Below, piece after piece: positions 34,610 through 39,637 of a stretch of 39,637 nucleotides of DNA. Positions within the stretch are counted from its first letter, which is position 1; the number at the start of each line of letters is the position of its first letter. Made by a program: the position numbers and the translations under genes. The notes under the pieces were generated by a model. That model was given only the letters and a program-made list of their open reading frames with translations, had not been told where the DNA came from and did not search any database. Source of the DNA: Lachnospiraceae bacterium UBA3820 (GTDB taxonomy: Bacteria > Bacillota > Clostridia > Lachnospirales > Lachnospiraceae). The stretch covers positions 1 to 39,637 of the forward strand of contig DFDU01000062.1 of the NCBI GenBank assembly GCA_002369325.1, written 5' to 3'.

Positions 34610-37600
34610 GTGAATAAGAAAAGTTTGAAAAGAAGCTTTGCCTTAACGCTTGCACTTGTGATGGTAATGACACTGTTTATGGGTGTGAGTGCAAAGGCGG
34701 AAGAACCTGAAACCGGTCTTGTAATCGGCTGGTCGGATTGGGATGAAAATGGCAACCTGAAATCGTTTGACGATATTAACAGCTTTGATGCTGAACTCGG
34801 AGTGCCGATTAAAAATGACAATACAGTTGCTTTAGCTATGAAAAACGGAGATGAAAGAACACCTTTGTCATCTACTGCGGCACCTGCAATTTATGATGGA
34901 GAAAATCAGCAGGTTACTGATAGTGATATTGCAAGTATTACCCCTTATATAGGTGAGAATGGTCCTGTTGAAGGGTTCTTTAATATTCGTATTGAAGTTC
35001 CGGGAGATTATACCGTAAGGTATAATGAATATAGTGTTGCCGTCAATGCCGGATTACCGAGAGTGGGTATATACAGTGGTACTACAATAGATGCGACTAA
35101 TTTTATCGGTATGAGCATCGATTATTTAGATGAAGATACCTATGTTAACAACGGAGAGTTTTATATTCTTACATATGATGAAACAGAGGGAGATACTGTT
35201 ACATGGGAGCGTATCATAACAGGCTGTGTAATATATGACGGAGCAGAAGATGTTACTGCTGATTTTGTTACACTTGAGCCGGTTGGAACAGATAATAAAG
35301 GCTATAAGGTAACAATTAATGAGGATGTAAGAAATTATTTTACAATTGAGGTTTCTGTTCAAGAGCGTGATCCTAATGATCCTGAATTTGAGCCGGAGAC
35401 ATCTTATGATTATATGGAATTCCGCGGTTCAAATGATGACGGACCTTATGAAGAAGAAGTAGGTGACGGTCTTGTAATAGGATGGGCATGGGACGATCCT
35501 CAGCAGACCTTCACATTTGGCGGAGAAGACGGAAGCTTTCATAAGCAAATGGGAGGAATAAGTATTAAAAACGGTGAGAATGTAAGCCTGGGTATTAAAA
35601 CAACCGATGCTGAGGAAAATTCAACCGTAGTTCCTATAGGTCTTGATAAGATAGATAAATTCTCTTTAACTGACGAAGAGGGCAATCCTGTTGAAGGCTT
35701 TGAAATTACCGAATGCGTTTTTGATGATGGAGAGGGTAATGAAATAACTGAAGCCGGTTTGTTTAGTTTGTATTTGCCTAAGGCAGGAAATTATTTGCTT
35801 ACATATGATACAGGAAATACTAAAGATAACCCTGATGATTATGTTATAAATATCAGTGCCAATATGCCGGGTATAGCAGCCTACAGCAGTGAAGAGGTTA
35901 ATGAAGAATCCTTAATAGGAAGAAGAGTAGTATATAAATCTGCTGAGAGAACGTATTATATCAACAGCCGTGATGATGAAGGCGATGGCAGGGGTACTAC
36001 CCGAACCATAACAGGATATAGAATTATAAAGGATGATTTGCCTGAAGACTATATGAAGGATATGGTTACGGTTGAACCGACAGATAACGGATATAAGGTA
36101 ACAATTGCCGAAAACAGACAATTATGGTTCTCAATAGCTGTAGAATTTACACAAACCGATTACTGGTATGAAGACGGAGAAAAACAGGAAAACAGCTGGG
36201 ATAGTGAAGAATGGATTGATTTCAACTTCGATGAGAATGAAGATTTAGGAGGAGGCTTGTGGCTTGACGGAGCTCCTCAGGCCGGATTCTCAGGCACATA
36301 TATATCAGAGGATATGTTTAAATATGGCGTTTATAATGATGCTATAGACGGTAATTCGTATTTTGTACATGCTGCTACAGTTCAAGAGGTTATAGATAAG
36401 CTTTCAGAGGTGGCAATAGGTGATACGGTGCCGGGATATATAATTGATTTTGAAAGTGGTACGATAAAGTTAGATAAGAATACGAAAGTAACAAATACGG
36501 GATATATATCTATATCACCAAGTCAATACGGAGATAAACAGCTTGCTCCGCAGTATGTAGCTTCATCGGGAAATCTGCATGGCATTAGGTTTGGTAATGC
36601 AACTTATGCTTATTTTATAAAAGAGGATGAAGAGGGAATATATACTGAGATAACCGGAATGTCAGGTGCTGCCGGTGATTATGTTGAAATCGGAGTGGAT
36701 GACCCGATACGTTTCCTTGAATTTGAGGGGGATAAGATTACTTCTGAACAGAGAGCTGTATTTGAAGACCTTGTTGATAGCGAAGATGGTCTTATAGAAT
36801 GGAAGGGTAAGTTCTATCGTGCAGAGCGCCATGATAACTCTTATACCAACAGAGACGGTATAGAAATAGATGACAGCTATTTTACTTTTGGAAGTGCGGA
36901 ACCTATATTAGAATTTGATAGTGACGAAGCATATGAGGATTTCATGGAAATATATAATGATTTCTTAGATAAATATGCAGATTATTTGGTAGATACGCAT
37001 TATCAACGTAATGAATACAGACGTGGTGACATTATGCCCGGATTACATGTAAACCTCTATTGCGATATGCAGTTTGACGGTGATATGGGTAATCTGATTA
37101 TAGGATATCCGGATGAGTCGCTTACAGATGGAAAGCAATATGAAGCCACAATAATGGAATCGGATGTCGAGATTACCGGACCGGATTCATATCCTGATGA
37201 TACACTGATAGCTTCGAACGGCGGTCCTTTTGGACATACAACCTATAACCTTCGTACATATGCTATATCAAGTGAGCTTGGTGTTGGAGGTACGGCGACA
37301 GGTGTAACTGCTGTTGTACCTGAGCCTAATGCGCTTTCTGAGATGTCATACGAGCAAAAGGATGCGATTGAAGCAGGTGCAAAGCTTACAGTGGATGTCA
37401 CTGCAGATAAAATTGATGCAGGCGGTGCACTTGATAATGAGACAAAGCAGGCTGTTGATTCTATTGTTGATGCAACGGGTAAATCAGCGGATAGTATGGA
37501 ATTTTTAGATTTTACGGTTGATGCATCGGTGGCCGGAGTTGCGGGTAGTACGCAAATAACCGAAACCGTTGTTCCGATGATGATAACCATTAGACCTAAG

Positions 37601-38422
37601 AAACCAATTAATAAGAATTCTGGATTTAGGATAGCAAGGTATCACAAGGGCGTTGTAGACTATCTTAATCTTGTTGACAGCTTATACGGTGAGATTGCAG
37701 GTCTCAATATAGGATATGTGATTAATGATGACGGAACTATTACTTTCCTGACAGACAGATTTTCGGTTTATGCAATTGAAGGGGAGGCAGAGAAACCGGA
37801 ACCTGAACCGAAGACATCTACAGGAACGGTTTCTTCGAAAGGAATTTATGTATATGAGGACAATCCGGCAATAGTTGCAGGTCTTGTTCATGAAAAGAGT
37901 GATGCTAAGGATGATGTTGAGTTCAGATGGATAGCATGTGAGACTGGTAATCCTGAAGCATGGTTTGAGATAAGCCCATGGACTAAGAACAATGAATGGC
38001 TTAACTGGACTCCTGAGGCAGCAGGTAATTATGTAATAGTTTGTCAGGCAAGAGTTGTTGGAAATGAAGATAAGTCAACCATCCAGGAAGCAGCGGGCGT
38101 GGTTTATAAGAAAAACGTTATTAAGGGTATATGTCAGATGCCGTGGTGGGGTGAAGGTGGCGGATACCTTATAGGTATTGAATCTTATAAAAATCCGAAT
38201 CAGGCATACAGTTACGAATTACTTATACTTGATTGCACGCTTTTAATAGAGGGCAAAGATGCCTGGATATATTCGACAGGAAGATGTAATGTATCGGAAG
38301 GAAATGCATTCTGGGCAATCTGGCAGCCTCAATACGGATACTACTGGACACTCTTTAGAGTGTATGACGAAAACGGAAACATCATCGGGCAGGAATGCTA
38401 CGGATTTGCAAATGTAAATTAA
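34610..38422 (+). CDS. large secreted repeat protein
   Basis: A 1270-residue exported protein. The signal peptide is clear: NKKSLKRS, a hydrophobic core, and an AKA cleavage site near residue 30. Two modules of about 250 residues follow, beginning GLVIGW at 36 and 287 and sharing order (GLVIGW; an opening with IKN...V.L..K; a YTVRY/LLTYD strand; an N.G.P.V..YS strand; Y.I..G; GYKVTI; a (F/W)(F/S)I.V.(V/F) strand). A shorter third start, GGGLWLDG, lies near 548. Later come an acidic region, a segment with MMITIRPKKP and FLTDRFSVYAIEGE, a Pro/Glu linker (EKPEPEPKT), and a C-terminal aromatic-rich beta domain repeated about twice. No LPXTG or C-terminal anchor is seen. GTG 34610, seven bases after GGAGGT, is the start. 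Confidence 0.82.
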   Translation: MNKKSLKRSFALTLALVMVMTLFMGVSAKAEEPETGLVIGWSDWDENGNLKSFDDINSFDAELGVPIKNDNTVALAMKNGDERTPLSSTAAPAIYDGENQQVTDSDIASITPYIGENGPVEGFFNIRIEVPGDYTVRYNEYSVAVNAGLPRVGIYSGTTIDATNFIGMSIDYLDEDTYVNNGEFYILTYDETEGDTVTWERIITGCVIYDGAEDVTADFVTLEPVGTDNKGYKVTINEDVRNYFTIEVSVQERDPNDPEFEPETSYDYMEFRGSNDDGPYEEEVGDGLVIGWAWDDPQQTFTFGGEDGSFHKQMGGISIKNGENVSLGIKTTDAEENSTVVPIGLDKIDKFSLTDEEGNPVEGFEITECVFDDGEGNEITEAGLFSLYLPKAGNYLLTYDTGNTKDNPDDYVINISANMPGIAAYSSEEVNEESLIGRRVVYKSAERTYYINSRDDEGDGRGTTRTITGYRIIKDDLPEDYMKDMVTVEPTDNGYKVTIAENRQLWFSIAVEFTQTDYWYEDGEKQENSWDSEEWIDFNFDENEDLGGGLWLDGAPQAGFSGTYISEDMFKYGVYNDAIDGNSYFVHAATVQEVIDKLSEVAIGDTVPGYIIDFESGTIKLDKNTKVTNTGYISISPSQYGDKQLAPQYVASSGNLHGIRFGNATYAYFIKEDEEGIYTEITGMSGAAGDYVEIGVDDPIRFLEFEGDKITSEQRAVFEDLVDSEDGLIEWKGKFYRAERHDNSYTNRDGIEIDDSYFTFGSAEPILEFDSDEAYEDFMEIYNDFLDKYADYLVDTHYQRNEYRRGDIMPGLHVNLYCDMQFDGDMGNLIIGYPDESLTDGKQYEATIMESDVEITGPDSYPDDTLIASNGGPFGHTTYNLRTYAISSELGVGGTATGVTAVVPEPNALSEMSYEQKDAIEAGAKLTVDVTADKIDAGGALDNETKQAVDSIVDATGKSADSMEFLDFTVDASVAGVAGSTQITETVVPMMITIRPKKPINKNSGFRIARYHKGVVDYLNLVDSLYGEIAGLNIGYVINDDGTITFLTDRFSVYAIEGEAEKPEPEPKTSTGTVSSKGIYVYEDNPAIVAGLVHEKSDAKDDVEFRWIACETGNPEAWFEISPWTKNNEWLNWTPEAAGNYVIVCQARVVGNEDKSTIQEAAGVVYKKNVIKGICQMPWWGEGGGYLIGIESYKNPNQAYSYELLILDCTLLIEGKDAWIYSTGRCNVSEGNAFWAIWQPQYGYYWTLFRVYDENGNIIGQECYGFANVN

Positions 38423-38430
38423 AAGAAGCG

Positions 38431-38467
38431 GGCTGTACCTTTAAATATCAAAGGTACAGCCTTTTTT
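38431..38467 (+). terminator. strong rho-independent terminator after the large secreted protein
   Basis: GGCTGTACCTTT pairs perfectly with AAAGGTACAGCC around AAATATC, followed by TTTTTT. Confidence 0.95.
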
Positions 38468-38514
38468 CCCGGGCTATTTTTATTCTGCTGCGATAAATCG
38501 TTTAATCGGGATGA

Positions 38515-39231
38515 TTACTGCACTCTCTCTAACGAAAGAATATGATTGTGAATTTCCATCATTCGTTCATCAAGCTTTGAACTTTGATTTGCACAGTCTA
38601 TGAGCTCTTCGGATATTGCTTTAAGTTCTGCTTCGGGGATGTTTTTCTTGTAGCGAAGCTTGTGTTCTAAGCTTGCCCAAAAATCCATAGCGATGGTTCT
38701 AAATTGAACCTCGACCTTCATTGGCCTTTTTTCGTCCTGAAGAAAAATTGGTACCTCAACTATAAGATGAAGGCTTCTGTATCCACCCGGCTTTGGGTCC
38801 TTTATATAGTCTTTTCTGCGAATAAGTTTAATGTCGTCCTGAGAAAGCAGGCTGTCTGCGAGGGTATAGATGTCATCGATAAAAGAACATACTACTCGAA
38901 CTCCTGCAATGTCATATATGTTTTCTTCAATAGCTTCAAGGTTAAGAGGTATATTTTTATCGCGAACCTTACGAATAAGGCTGTCCATAGATTTGATTCT
39001 TGTCTTTATGCTTTCAATAGGATTTCTGTCGTAACGAAGCGAGAATTGTTCATTTAGTACATTGAATTTGGTTTCTATCTCCATGATGGCGCAGCGGTAA
39101 TACGAAAAAAACTGATCCATCGGAAGCTTATTTTCGTTCATGAAATCAAGAAATTCATCCGACATAAGTCCGTTTCTTATAAAATCATCCTGAAGCTGGT
39201 TGATATATGTGGTAAGATTGCTAAAATCCAT
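38515..39231 (-). CDS. small alarmone synthetase (GTP pyrophosphokinase, YjbM/RelQ type)
   Basis: A 238-residue RelA/SpoT-like synthetase domain protein that transfers pyrophosphate from ATP to GDP or GTP, making (p)ppGpp. It has no HD hydrolase, TGS or ACT domain, as expected of a small alarmone synthetase. Motifs: SIKTRIKSMDSLIRK, IYDIAGVRVVCSF, KDYIKDPKPGGYRSLHLIV (GTP-binding) and VEVQFRTIAMDFWASLEHKL with the catalytic Glu. A C-terminal helix that in SAS1 proteins mediates tetramer formation is present. AGGAG lies 8 bases before the ATG. It is divergent from rpsF, so an alarmone gene and a ribosomal protein gene share one upstream region. Confidence 0.93.
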   Translation of the reverse strand: MDFSNLTTYINQLQDDFIRNGLMSDEFLDFMNENKLPMDQFFSYYRCAIMEIETKFNVLNEQFSLRYDRNPIESIKTRIKSMDSLIRKVRDKNIPLNLEAIEENIYDIAGVRVVCSFIDDIYTLADSLLSQDDIKLIRRKDYIKDPKPGGYRSLHLIVEVPIFLQDEKRPMKVEVQFRTIAMDFWASLEHKLRYKKNIPEAELKAISEELIDCANQSSKLDERMMEIHNHILSLERVQ

Positions 39232-39361
39232 TAAATTATTCTCCTTATAAACTAATAATAAAATGATATATTTTTACGCGGATAATGTCAATTAAGGTAA
39301 AATTAAAATTTTATGATTTTTTTGTGAATTATGGGGTCTCTTATTTTTTGAAAAATATTTC

Positions 39362-39390
39362 TTGATATTTTGAATTCACTGTGATAATAT
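39362..39390 (+). promoter_or_regulatory. promoter of rpsF
   Basis: TTGATA (39362-39367) and TAATAT (39385-39390) are separated by 17 bp. It leaves a 5' leader of about 75 bases. Confidence 0.75.
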
Positions 39391-39422
39391 GTATGTCTGT
39401 GATATATTTTTATATATTCCTT

Positions 39423-39443
39423 GCTAACGCAAAAAGCGTTAGC
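39423..39443 (+). promoter_or_regulatory. leader hairpin before rpsF
   Basis: GCTAACGC-AAAAA-GCGTTAGC is a perfect 8-bp stem in the rpsF leader, upstream of the ribosome site. It has no T run, so it is not a terminator. It could be an S6/S18-type autoregulatory structure, but I do not see the conserved CCG bulge of the known S6-S18 motif. Confidence 0.5.
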
Positions 39444-39470
39444 CATTAGACCATAAGGAGGTGCAATAAC

Positions 39471-39637
39471 ATGAACAAGTATGAATTAGCGTTGGTTGTT
39501 AGTGCAAAGATCGAAGATGACGCTAGAGCAGAAGTCGTTGATAAGGCTAAGGCAATTATCGAAAAGGCTGGCGGTACTGTTACTGACGTCGAGGAATGGG
39601 GTAAGAAGAGATTAGCTTACGAAATTCAGAAGATGAA
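39471..39637 (+). CDS. rpsF: 30S ribosomal protein S6, N-terminal part (3' end outside window)
   Basis: The visible 55 codons read MNKYELALVVSAKIEDDARA, then a helix and VTDVEEWGKKRLAYEIQKM, which is the start of ribosomal protein S6. S6 is about 95-100 residues long, so a little more than half is visible. S6 binds 16S rRNA with S18 in the platform of the small subunit. The ribosome site AAGGAGG is strong. In Firmicutes the gene is normally followed by ssb and rpsR. Confidence 0.95.
   Translation, partial: MNKYELALVVSAKIEDDARAEVVDKAKAIIEKAGGTVTDVEEWGKKRLAYEIQKM

Noticed and set aside
1..39637. CRISPR arrays, tRNA or rRNA genes, transposases
   Set aside because: No regularly spaced repeats, no cloverleaf or rRNA sequence and no transposase motif were recognised by eye.

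Overview
The window looks like a chromosomal segment of an AT-rich, low-GC Firmicute, most probably a Lachnospiraceae relative (Butyrivibrio/Roseburia-like). The reasons are strong AGGAGG ribosome sites, a T-box-controlled trp operon, MerR promoters with 19-bp spacers, many cyclic-di-GMP enzymes, and a rpsF gene next to a small alarmone synthetase. The taxonomic call is inference from style, because no rRNA is present.

Layout. 1-473: the tail of a RhuM-like protein and a headless open frame, probably the worn edge of an accessory region. 461-2203: a divergent pair of an AdhR-like MerR regulator and an iron-dependent alcohol dehydrogenase, with a textbook MerR operator/promoter between them. 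2468-7247: a GGDEF diguanylate cyclase, a PAP2 phosphatase, a Nudix hydrolase and a membrane EAL phosphodiesterase. 7507-9928: two PLP enzymes of sulfur amino acid metabolism (a cystathionine gamma-synthase/lyase type and a PatB/MalY type). 9967-14108 (minus strand): an HD-GYP response regulator with a Cache sensor, followed by a hybrid histidine kinase with REC and Hpt domains.

14179-21364: a complete tryptophan operon, trpEGDCFBA, behind a sigma-A promoter and a T-box leader whose specifier codon reads UGG. A 140-bp structured element with 24-bp terminal inverted repeats sits between trpG and trpD. 21453-24765: a PAS-GGDEF protein, a lipoprotein and a DUF4230 membrane protein. 24834-27544: a MerR regulator with a membrane and zinc-ribbon tail, a PLDc_N-type small membrane protein, and an ABC ATPase/permease pair, an arrangement like yxlEFG. 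27686-29405: a DRE-TIM aldolase-like enzyme and a membrane zinc metallopeptidase.

29504-38422 is the least conventional part. It holds a membrane-anchored protein made of two tandem repeats, two paralogous HTH regulators each next to a Ser/Thr protein kinase (one ending in membrane helices, one carrying an extracellular leucine-rich-repeat domain), and a 1270-residue secreted repeat protein. This HTH-kinase set is my best candidate for an undescribed signalling system. 38515-39637: a small alarmone synthetase on the minus strand, divergent from rpsF, which runs off the window end.

No tRNA, rRNA, CRISPR array or intact transposase was recognised.
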